64,000 nucleotides of DNA. Origin: DAIMZI01 sp036734025 (GTDB lineage Bacteria; Pseudomonadota; Alphaproteobacteria; Rhizobiales; Rhodomicrobiaceae). Both the position numbers and the translations under genes were made by a program. Below, in pieces: positions 8,421-15,704 of the stretch; within the stretch, counting starts at the first letter, position 1, and the number at the start of each line of letters is the position of its first letter. The stretch covers positions 62,001-126,000 of the forward strand of contig DAIMZI010000002.1 of NCBI GenBank assembly GCA_036734025.1, in the 5' to 3' direction. Below the pieces are notes generated by a model, which was not told the origin of the DNA, ran no database searches, and worked only from the letters and a program-made list of their open reading frames with translations.

Positions 8421-8445
8421 ATGTAAAAACTCTTGGAGGCGTTTT

Positions 8446-9228
8446 ATGCAGGGACTTACGTTGGCCCAGTACGATCTGGTCTACAACGCGCTCTCTTTCA
8501 CGATCGCAACAATGGGCGCAGCAACACTGTTTTTCTGGCTCGGCCGGTCGCAGGTGACCGACCGCTACAAGACCGCGCTGACTATTACCGGCCTGGTCAC
8601 GGCCATTGCTCTCTATCATTACTTCCGGATGTTTGAAAGCTGGAACGAAGCCTACACCGTGGTTGACGGGCAGCTTCAGGCGACTGGCATACCTTTCAAC
8701 GACGCTTATCGTTACGTCGATTGGCTTCTGACTGTTCCGCTTCTGCTCATCGAATTGATCCTGGTGATGGGCCTGTCGCGTCAGGAAACCTGGTCGAAAG
8801 GCTTGCGTCTTGGCGGGCTTGCGGCGCTGATGATCGTGCTCGGCTATCCCGGCGAGATCGCGGATGATGCGACAACCCGCTGGATCTGGTGGACACTTGC
8901 GATGATCCCCTTTGCGTGGATCGTCTACGAATTGTTCATCGGCTTGGGCGATGCCATCAAGCAGCAGGCTGAGGACGTGCGAGGACTGGTCAATGTGGCT
9001 CGCTGGCTGACGGTCATCTCGTGGTCGTTCTACCCGGTCGTCTTTGTCTTCCCGATGACCGGTCTGACGGGCGGCGCAGCCGAAACGGCGGTTCAGGTCG
9101 GCTATACCATTGCCGATATCGTCGCCAAGGCCGTGTTTGGCGTCGTCATCTACATGATTGCGGTGCGCAAGTCTGACGCCGAGCGCGTCAGCGCTTCGCT
9201 GCGGCCCAATCTGTCGCCGGCTGAATAA
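8446..9228 (+). CDS. Light-driven proton-pumping rhodopsin
   Basis: This 260-residue, seven-helix microbial rhodopsin uses retinal to pump protons out of the cell. Helix C reads RYVDWLLTVPLLLIE and gives the DTE motif of outward proton pumps: counterion D92, T96 and proton donor E103, with R89 before them. H58 on helix B matches the histidine that pairs with the counterion in proteorhodopsin. The retinal lysine is K228 in DIVAK, with D224 as second counterion. The tuning position (D92+8) is L100, predicting green absorption. The WSFYPVVFVFPM stretch of helix F is xanthorhodopsin-like, but the fenestration position is W149 rather than glycine. The blh gene follows on the same strand. The start is well supported by GGAGG. 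Confidence 0.97.
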   Translation: MQGLTLAQYDLVYNALSFTIATMGAATLFFWLGRSQVTDRYKTALTITGLVTAIALYHYFRMFESWNEAYTVVDGQLQATGIPFNDAYRYVDWLLTVPLLLIELILVMGLSRQETWSKGLRLGGLAALMIVLGYPGEIADDATTRWIWWTLAMIPFAWIVYELFIGLGDAIKQQAEDVRGLVNVARWLTVISWSFYPVVFVFPMTGLTGGAAETAVQVGYTIADIVAKAVFGVVIYMIAVRKSDAERVSASLRPNLSPAE

Positions 9229-9249
9229 TCACCGCACGTGAAAATCGGA

Positions 9250-9275
9250 CCGGGGCGGCCACCGTGGCCCCCCGG
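9250..9275 (+). promoter_or_regulatory. Strong hairpin between rhodopsin and blh
   Basis: CCGGGG (9250-9255) and GGCCA (9257-9261) pair with TGGCC (9265-9269) and CCCCGG (9270-9275), giving 11 base pairs with a single bulged C and a CCG loop. It lies 21 bases after the rhodopsin stop and about 40 before blh. There is no T-run, so it may be a partial terminator or an mRNA stabiliser that lets opsin be made in excess of the retinal enzyme. Confidence 0.5.
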
Positions 9276-9313
9276 CTCATCGCCAACAACAGCACGCTGG
9301 GCAGCACCACACG

Positions 9314-10240
9314 ATGATGAATGCGTGGTCTTTCGAGGTTCTGGGCCGCCGCCATGCCGACGCTGGAGCGGGCTGGTCGGCAGAGATGCTGCACAGCGGC
9401 GCATTTGTCGGGCTGGGCAGCGTGCTTCTTTTGGCCCTGGCCAATGGCGTGGCACTCAATCCGCTTGATGTGCCCCTGGCTGCTGGCATCATTATTCTTC
9501 TGCTCGGCGTGCCCCATGGCGGCTTTGACGTGGCCATATGGCGCCGGCGCAACCCGGTAGCAGGCCGCACCGCGCTGGTGCGCATGCTCACGGCTTATAT
9601 CTCTCTGGCAGCAGGCTTTTTCGCCTTGTGGGCAAGCGTGCCAGAGCTGGCGCTGCCGGTGTTCCTGATGCTTGCGGCGCTTCATTTTGCCGGCGATTGG
9701 GACGCGGCGCTGTCCATCCTGCCGCGCTGCACGATTGCCGTCGCCATGATTTGCAGCCCCGCCATACTCTTCCAGGACGATGTCATCGCCATATTCAACT
9801 TTCTGGGGCCAGCCGAGGTGTCGCAAAGCGTCGCGCTGGTGATGCATGTCGTGGCCATTCCCGCGCTTCAGGCAAGCGCGGTGATCGTCGGCCTGCTGGC
9901 TGTACGGGATCCGCTGACGGCTGGTGAAATTGCGATTGTCCTGGCCTTGGCGGTGCTCAGCCCGCCACTGGTCTTTTTCCTCGTCTACTTTTGCGGCCTG
10001 CACAGCGTGCGCCACATGATCCGGGTGCACCGGGAGCTGGCGCCACAAAGCGCGCGCGCTTATCTGCTGGCGCTGTGGCCTTATGCGCCGCTCGCCATGC
10101 TCGGAACCGCGACAGCAGCCCTTGTGCTGTCCTCGCTGCCGGTCGGGGCAGCTCTTCTGGGGATGATCTTCATGGCGCTGGGTGCGTTGACCGTGCCGCA
10201 CATGCTGCTTATCGACGGCACAAGGCACAGCGCTGGCTGA
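9314..10240 (+). CDS. blh: Beta-carotene 15,15'-dioxygenase (Brp/Blh family)
   Basis: Blh cleaves beta-carotene with oxygen to give two retinal molecules, the chromophore of the neighbouring rhodopsin. The 308-residue membrane protein has many hydrophobic segments and the iron-ligand histidines of the family in the motifs GVPHGGFD (H68), ALHFAGDWD (H124), CGLHSVRH (H230, H234) and TVPHMLLID (H296). It starts 85 bases after the rhodopsin stop, with a hairpin between them, and is probably co-transcribed. Two successive ATG codons (9314, 9317) are possible starts. No carotenoid genes (crtE, crtI, crtB, crtY) are in this window, so beta-carotene must be made elsewhere. Confidence 0.95.
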   Translation: MMNAWSFEVLGRRHADAGAGWSAEMLHSGAFVGLGSVLLLALANGVALNPLDVPLAAGIIILLLGVPHGGFDVAIWRRRNPVAGRTALVRMLTAYISLAAGFFALWASVPELALPVFLMLAALHFAGDWDAALSILPRCTIAVAMICSPAILFQDDVIAIFNFLGPAEVSQSVALVMHVVAIPALQASAVIVGLLAVRDPLTAGEIAIVLALAVLSPPLVFFLVYFCGLHSVRHMIRVHRELAPQSARAYLLALWPYAPLAMLGTATAALVLSSLPVGAALLGMIFMALGALTVPHMLLIDGTRHSAG

Positions 10241-10273
10241 TGCGGATACCCATGGCTGGGCCAGCCGAGGGGC

Positions 10274-10348
<75 letters not shown>

Positions 10349-10555
10349 CAACAGGATTTGCATAAGTCAACAGCGCCTTGCGGGCAACCCTGAAACGTGC
10401 GCCGTCCCGCCCTCGCGGATCTGCCTGCACAACAATGCGTACGCGCAAGCAAGGCTGATCTCACACTTGTCTTGACCTTGCGTCTTCATGGACGAAGATA
10501 AATACGCGAGCGGCGCACACAACAGGGCTCCAGCGCCATCGAGGAGACGAAGGCC

Positions 10556-10741
10556 ATGACAAGCGAGCCTGCAAGCGGACCTGAAGCGCGCAAGGACAAG
10601 AAATCGCCAAGTCGCAGCGAGCAACGAAACGAGCGTGCCGCCGCCGCACTTCGCGAAAATCTGCGCAAGCGCAAGGCTCAGGCGAAGGCGAAAGCCGCAT
10701 CCGGCAGCGCGGATGGCTCAGGGCCACGCAATGGTGGCTGA
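10556..10741 (+). CDS. Small basic Lys/Arg/Ala-rich protein
   Basis: The 61-residue product is highly charged and basic. A central AALRENLRKRKAQAKAK helix lies between flexible ends rich in S, G, P and A. Short proteins with this ALRENLxxRKAQxR pattern recur in alphaproteobacteria to my knowledge, with no function assigned. A GGAGACGAAGG stretch lies before the ATG. It stands alone between the tRNA and the MFS gene. Nucleic-acid or ribosome binding would fit the charge, but that is a guess. Confidence 0.65.
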   Translation: MTSEPASGPEARKDKKSPSRSEQRNERAAAALRENLRKRKAQAKAKAASGSADGSGPRNGG

Positions 10742-10844
10742 GCGAGCCTGAAGCGCCTGCGAATAATCTCTCGCGGGTCATTGACATGCCTGCGATGTAC
10801 CGCCATCCCTGAGGCACCAATGCTCCCAAGCGCAGGGCGATTTG

Positions 10845-12161
10845 ATGCCGGCGGCCTTTGCTCTCACTTTCGCACCGATCGCGGCCTTGCTGCTGAGCGT
10901 GGCGCTGCTCCAGCTTGGCAACGGCCTGCAAGGTACACTGGTGCCACTGCGCGCGCAGTTCGAGGCGTTCACCTCGCTTCAGCTTGGCGTACTCGGCTCG
11001 GCCTATTTCCTGGGCTTTGCATTGGGCTGCTATTTCGGACCGTGGCTTGTTCGCAGCTCGGGCCACATCCGCTCGTTCACGGCCATGGTCGCGCTGGCCT
11101 CCGCGCTGTTCCTCGCTCATCCGCTGGTGGTCGATCCTGAGTTCTGGTTTTTTGCGCGCGCATTATCGGGCTTTGCCTTCGCGGTCCTGTACATGGTCAT
11201 CGAAAGCTGGCTGAACGAGCGGGCCAGCAACACGACGCGCGGCGTCATCTTTGCGCTTTATGCCGTCATCAGTTTCGGCACGCTGGGGATTGGTCAACTC
11301 ATCCTGTCTGCTGCAAACCCGATGGATTATCCGCTTTTTCTCATCGCCTCAATCCTGGTTTCGCTGGCCGCGATCCCCGTAGCTCTCACCCGCTCGGCAC
11401 AGCCGCAACAGATCGAAGCCGTGCGATTGCGCTTTGGGCATCTCTACAAACTCTCGCCGGTCGGTTTTGTCGGGTGCCTGGCCGTAGGCGCCGCCAACGG
11501 GGCGATCTGGTCACTGGCGCCAATCTATCTGGGCTCGGGAACCGACGCGACGACGGCTACAGTCGCCACATTCATGGCGGCGCTGATCATCACCGGCGCG
11601 GTGGCGCAGTGGCCGCTCGGCTTCTTATCGGACCGAATGGATCGGCGCTTCGTCATCGTCGCGGCGGCTTTGGGCGGTGCGCTGGCCGGGCTGGCCATGG
11701 CGATCATGGCGCCATTTGCCGCGCCGGGGCTCTGGCTTATAGCGGCGGTCGGCTGTTTTTCCTTCCCGCTTTACACCTTGTGCATCGCGCATGTGAACGA
11801 TGCGGTGGAAGCCGATGGTTTCGTCGAGGCAGCGAGCGGTCTGCTGATGCTGTGGGCGGCCGGGGCCGCGATAGGCCCGTTCATCGCATCGACGGTAATG
11901 GCCGAACTGGGCCGCGGCGGCCTGTTCATGACGACCTCGGCGATCCACGCCAGCTTTGCGCTGTTCGTTATCTACCGCTTGTCGCAGCGCGCTCAGATCA
12001 GCGCCGATCAGCGCGGAGACTATTTCGATGCGGTGCTCGTCGGCCAGACCGTATCCAGCCTCGATGTGCACCCCGAGACCGGCGATGAGGCCAATGATGA
12101 AGAGCCGGAGCCGCCGCCGCCCACCAGCGGCGCTGCCTATGGCGCGGCGGGTCAGCGCTGA
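10845..12161 (+). CDS. Major facilitator superfamily transporter (YcaD-like)
   Basis: The 438-residue protein has twelve predicted membrane helices. The LGSAYFLGFALGCYFGPWLV region near residue 55 and the inter-domain loop containing GFLSDRMDRR near residue 265 correspond to the conserved MFS A-type loops. The N-terminal helices and the VIESWLNERA motif near residue 122 match the YcaD branch of the superfamily. A disordered acidic, proline-rich cytoplasmic tail of about 45 residues ends the protein. The ATG at 10845 follows an AGGG sequence and is preferred over the TTG one codon upstream. The substrate is unknown. Confidence 0.85.
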   Translation: MPAAFALTFAPIAALLLSVALLQLGNGLQGTLVPLRAQFEAFTSLQLGVLGSAYFLGFALGCYFGPWLVRSSGHIRSFTAMVALASALFLAHPLVVDPEFWFFARALSGFAFAVLYMVIESWLNERASNTTRGVIFALYAVISFGTLGIGQLILSAANPMDYPLFLIASILVSLAAIPVALTRSAQPQQIEAVRLRFGHLYKLSPVGFVGCLAVGAANGAIWSLAPIYLGSGTDATTATVATFMAALIITGAVAQWPLGFLSDRMDRRFVIVAAALGGALAGLAMAIMAPFAAPGLWLIAAVGCFSFPLYTLCIAHVNDAVEADGFVEAASGLLMLWAAGAAIGPFIASTVMAELGRGGLFMTTSAIHASFALFVIYRLSQRAQISADQRGDYFDAVLVGQTVSSLDVHPETGDEANDEEPEPPPPTSGAAYGAAGQR

Positions 12162-12237
12162 GGCAGACGAGCGATGCCAAAAGACTGCATTCCGGCACAA
12201 AAACGCAAAGCTGTTTACTATATCCAGTGGATTTTCA

Positions 12238-12272
12238 CACGAGGTTCATAAATCTCGTGGTAAACTCGTGGT
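12238..12272. repeat. Short hairpin and direct repeat in AT-rich spacer
   Basis: CACGAG (12238-12243) pairs with CTCGTG (12254-12259), and the octamer CTCGTGGT occurs twice, at 12254 and 12265. The element lies in an AT-rich spacer of 233 bases between the MFS gene and the metallopeptidase gene. It may be an operator for the downstream gene. Confidence 0.3.
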
Positions 12273-12394
12273 TTATTTAATTCGCGACATTAGTCTAATC
12301 GTCGCGATCAATCAGGGTCGCTAATCTGCGCTCATGTCGGTGCGTACGCAAGATTATCGTTGACGCGTAAGGATTTCGGCACGGGGGAAGTCCG

Positions 12395-13219
12395 ATGCAC
12401 ATGTTCCAGACAGGGCGCCCAATCATGGGCTCAACTTCGATTCCGGTTACGATCGACGGCGTCGATTGTCCGATAGAGATCAGACGATCGACACGCGCCA
12501 AGCGGCTCTCGCTGAAGGTATCTCACACGCGCCGCGCCGCGATCCTGACAATGCCCGAACGCAGCCGCGCCGAAGACGCCAGCGCCTTCATCGCCCGCCA
12601 TCTCGACTGGCTCAAATGTCAGACAGGCAAACTGCCCCGACCCATTTCATTTGCCCACGGGGCGACCGTGCCGTTGCGCGGGATCATCCACCGGCTGGAA
12701 TTTGCCGGCCAGTCGCGCGCTGGTGCGGGCGTCGTGACGCAGAGCGATAAAAGCCGCGGAATTGCCTGGAACGGCGCCCCGTCTTTACTCGGCGAGCGGA
12801 GTGAGCCCGATCATCCATGCGCCGCGCAGCTTCCCCGCCTGCTGGTCAGCGGCGATCAACAACACGCGCCGCGTCGCTTCGAAGACTGGCTGCGCGCGCA
12901 GGCGCGTCAGGATCTGTCGCAGCGCGTGGCGTACCATGCGGCCCGGCTTCAGGTCAGGCCCAGGCGCATCACCGTGCGCGACCAGGCCACGCGCTGGGGC
13001 TCATGTTCCAGCACCGGCACTCTGTCGTTTTCCTGGCGGCTGATCTTTGCGCCGCCCGCAGTACTTGATTATGTGGCCGCGCATGAGGTGGCACATCTGC
13101 GCGAGATGAACCACGGGCCGCGCTTCTGGCGGCTGGTCAAGGACACCATGCCGGAGATGAACGCCGCGCGGCGCTGGTTGCGCGATTATGGCGCCGAACT
13201 CCACCGCTTCCAGGTCTGA
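12395..13219 (+). CDS. YgjP-like zinc metallopeptidase domain protein
   Basis: The 274-residue protein belongs to the DUF45/YgjP (M48-like) group. The zinc motif HEVAH is at residues 230-234, with the third ligand probably H240 in NHGPRFW, and the family block RWGSCSSTGTLSFSWRL is at 200-216. The N-terminal beta-rich half has an RRSTRAKRLSLKV strand. A stretch around residues 128-155 (GERSEPDHP) is longer than in typical members and looks like a local insertion. The ATG at 12395 follows GGGGGAAG at a good distance. The substrate is unknown. Confidence 0.85.
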   Translation: MHMFQTGRPIMGSTSIPVTIDGVDCPIEIRRSTRAKRLSLKVSHTRRAAILTMPERSRAEDASAFIARHLDWLKCQTGKLPRPISFAHGATVPLRGIIHRLEFAGQSRAGAGVVTQSDKSRGIAWNGAPSLLGERSEPDHPCAAQLPRLLVSGDQQHAPRRFEDWLRAQARQDLSQRVAYHAARLQVRPRRITVRDQATRWGSCSSTGTLSFSWRLIFAPPAVLDYVAAHEVAHLREMNHGPRFWRLVKDTMPEMNAARRWLRDYGAELHRFQV

Positions 13220-13232
13220 CAGACCACCCGTC

Positions 13233-13252
13233 CGCCGCCCACAGAGGCGGCG
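13233..13252. terminator. Hairpin between convergent metallopeptidase and rpoD
   Basis: CGCCGCC (13233-13239) pairs with GGCGGCG (13246-13252) across a CACAGA loop and is followed by AATTT. It sits between two converging stop codons, where a bidirectional terminator is expected. Confidence 0.5.
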
Positions 13253-13284
13253 AATTTGATTCGAGGCGAAGTTCAGCCCGCGCC

Positions 13285-15315
13285 CTAATTATCCAGAAAG
13301 CTGCGCAGCTTGCGGCTGCGGCTCGGATGTTTGAGCTTCCTGAGCGCCTTCGCCTCGATCTGGCGGATACGCTCGCGCGTCACCGAGAATTGCTGGCCGA
13401 CCTCCTCCAGCGTGTGATCGGTGTTCATGCCGATGCCAAAGCGCATGCGCAGCACACGCTCCTCGCGCGGTGTCAAGCTCGCCAGCACGCGCGTCGTCGT
13501 CTCGCGCAGGTTGGACTGGATCGCCGCATCGATCGGCAGGATGGCGTTCTTGTCCTCGATGAAATCGCCGAGATTGGAATCGTCTTCCTCGCCGATCGGG
13601 GTCTCCAGACTGATCGGCTCCTTGGCGATCTTCAGCACCTTGCGCACCTTTTCCAATGGCATGGCAAGCTTTTCCGACAACTCCTCGGGTGTCGGCTCGC
13701 GGCCGATCTCGTGGAGCATCTGGCGCGAGGTTCGCACAATCTTGTTGATCGTCTCGATCATGTGCACCGGAATGCGGATGGTGCGCGCCTGGTCGGCGAT
13801 CGAGCGGGTGATAGCCTGGCGGATCCACCATGTCGCATAGGTCGAGAACTTGTAGCCGCGCCGATATTCGAACTTGTCGACCGCCTTCATCAGCCCGATA
13901 TTGCCTTCCTGTATGAGATCGAGGAATTGCAACCCGCGATTGGTGTATTTCTTTGCGATCGAAATGACGAGACGCAGGTTTGCCTCGACCATTTCCTTCT
14001 TGGCAATGCTCGCTTCCTTTTCGCCCTTCTGAACGATCTTGACGATCCGGCGAAAATCTCCGATGTCGAGCCCGGTTTCTGAAGCAAGAATGTGGATCTG
14101 CTCGCGGATGTCCTGTGCCTTTTCCAGCTCGCTGGCAACAAAAGCCTTCCAGCCGCGCCCTTTGAGCTGACCGACGCGCTCAAGCCATGCCGGGTCGATC
14201 TCGTTGCCGTAATAGGCGTCGAGAAATTCTTCGCGCTTGACCCCGTAGGATTCGGCCAGACGCAGAAGCCGACCTTCAAAACCCACCAGCCGCTTGTTGA
14301 TGTCATAAAGCTGTTCGACCAGCAATTCGATACGGCTGTTGTTCAGTGACAGGCTCTTCACATCCGCGATGACCGCGCTCTGGAGCTTTTTATACCGCGC
14401 GGTCTGCTGCGGGCTGAGGCCCGTGCTTTGCATCTTCTTTTCGACAAGCTGATCCTGAAGCTTGCGCAGCTTCTTGTAATCGTCCGCGATCCGGTCAAAC
14501 GTGGCGAGGACCTTGGGCTTCAACTCGGCTTCCATCGCGGCGATGGAAATGCTGTTTTCGTAATCATCATCATCGTCTTCAGCGCCATCGACATTGTCGT
14601 TGTCGCTGTCTGGCGTCGCGGTGTCATCATCGCCGGACTCACTGGGGCCGCGCTCGCTCATGTCGCGCGCCGCGCCATTGACATGCCCGCGCGGCTCATC
14701 CTCGCCATCTTCATCGGCGCCCGCGAACGGACCGGAATAAGTGGCCTCCAGATCGATGATATCGCGCAGCAGCAGCTTGCCTTCGTTAAGCTCGTCGCGC
14801 CAGATGATGATCGCCTGGAAGGTCAGCGGGCTTTCGCACAGACCGGCGATCATGGCTTCGCGGCCGGCTTCGATGCGCTTTGCTATGGCAATTTCGCCAT
14901 CGCGCGACAGAAGCTCGACGGAGCCCATCTCGCGAAGATACATCCGCACGGGGTCATCGGTGCGCTCGGCAGAAGGCTCCACAGCGCGCTCGGCCTTGAC
15001 CGGCGCCGCAGCACGCGGGGCGGCCAGCGCGCCGGCGCTTTCGCCGCCGTCCTGGTCATCCACCTCGTCGGCCTCCACCACGTTGATGCCCATATCGGCC
15101 AGCATCGACATCGTGTCTTCGATCTTTTCGGACGACACCTCGGAGGATGGCAGAACCTCGTTCAGTTCGTCATAGGTTACGTAGCCGCGCGTCTTTGCCA
15201 GCTTGATCATGCGCTTGACGGACTGATCGGACAAATCGAGGAGCGGGCTGTCCTGCCCGTCTGCCTGCGCAGACTCCTGATCCTTTTCTTTGTTCTTCGC
15301 CGAGGTCGTTGCCAT
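13285..15315 (-). CDS. rpoD: RNA polymerase sigma factor RpoD (sigma-70)
   Basis: This is the primary sigma factor, 676 residues from the ATG at 15315, which has a GGAG site eight bases upstream. Region 1.1 lies in the first 90 residues. Region 1.2 starts at DDPVRMYLREMG, followed by a nonconserved acidic insert with an EDDDDDYENS stretch. Region 2 carries NLRLVISIAKKY, DLIQEGNIGLMKAVDKF and TYATWWIRQAI. Region 4 ends with the VTRERIRQIEAKALRKLKHP helix-turn-helix. It lies just downstream of dnaG on the same strand, the usual dnaG-rpoD arrangement, with a 389-base gap that must contain an rpoD promoter. Confidence 0.98.
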   Translation of the reverse strand: MATTSAKNKEKDQESAQADGQDSPLLDLSDQSVKRMIKLAKTRGYVTYDELNEVLPSSEVSSEKIEDTMSMLADMGINVVEADEVDDQDGGESAGALAAPRAAAPVKAERAVEPSAERTDDPVRMYLREMGSVELLSRDGEIAIAKRIEAGREAMIAGLCESPLTFQAIIIWRDELNEGKLLLRDIIDLEATYSGPFAGADEDGEDEPRGHVNGAARDMSERGPSESGDDDTATPDSDNDNVDGAEDDDDDYENSISIAAMEAELKPKVLATFDRIADDYKKLRKLQDQLVEKKMQSTGLSPQQTARYKKLQSAVIADVKSLSLNNSRIELLVEQLYDINKRLVGFEGRLLRLAESYGVKREEFLDAYYGNEIDPAWLERVGQLKGRGWKAFVASELEKAQDIREQIHILASETGLDIGDFRRIVKIVQKGEKEASIAKKEMVEANLRLVISIAKKYTNRGLQFLDLIQEGNIGLMKAVDKFEYRRGYKFSTYATWWIRQAITRSIADQARTIRIPVHMIETINKIVRTSRQMLHEIGREPTPEELSEKLAMPLEKVRKVLKIAKEPISLETPIGEEDDSNLGDFIEDKNAILPIDAAIQSNLRETTTRVLASLTPREERVLRMRFGIGMNTDHTLEEVGQQFSVTRERIRQIEAKALRKLKHPSRSRKLRSFLDN

Positions 15316-15704
15316 TGCTAACTCCAAACAAAGCCGAATTTAACCGGCGGCGCCATGCCTGCGCTGTCCGGTAAAACTGCTTGCCGGGGCCGAGCGCCCC
15401 TGTTTCAGATCATATCTTTGAGAACGTGCCGAACAGACGGAAAAACCAGCCAGATCTGCTCCCCAGATGTCCACTGCGTCATCCATGCCGCGAACATGAA
15501 GATCGGCCGAAGGTTCCATGAACAAGTTCCGAATTGCTAGGCCCTGATTGCTGAATGAACCTTAAATGCAAGAAGACTTATTTTCAAATATCCGCAGGCA
15601 GCCGGAGCATGGTGGCAATTCGGCAACGGATGATCGTCGCATCTTGCGCCCGACTGAACAGCCTGCGCCAGTACACCAATCGCCCGCGCTGTGAAGCCCG
15701 CCGC
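15316..15704. other. Intergenic region between dnaG and rpoD
   Basis: This 389-base gap holds the rpoD leader. Short reading frames cross it but none has a plausible start, ribosome site or recognisable sequence. I see no RNA gene. A promoter is expected but I could not single one out. Confidence 0.4.

Larger units (their letters stand above)
8137..8445. other. Divergent regulatory region between kinase and rhodopsin
   Basis: This 309-base region holds the promoters of both flanking genes. It contains three well-formed inverted repeats, listed separately, and a strong GGAGG ribosome site at 8435-8439, six bases before the rhodopsin ATG. I see no small ORF with a plausible start and no known RNA family. 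Confidence 0.6.

Noticed and set aside
8446..9228. Sensory rhodopsin signalling to the neighbouring histidine kinase
   Set aside because: The DTE motif with a carboxylate proton donor is that of a pump, no transducer gene is present, and the kinase is divergently transcribed without a rhodopsin-interaction domain.
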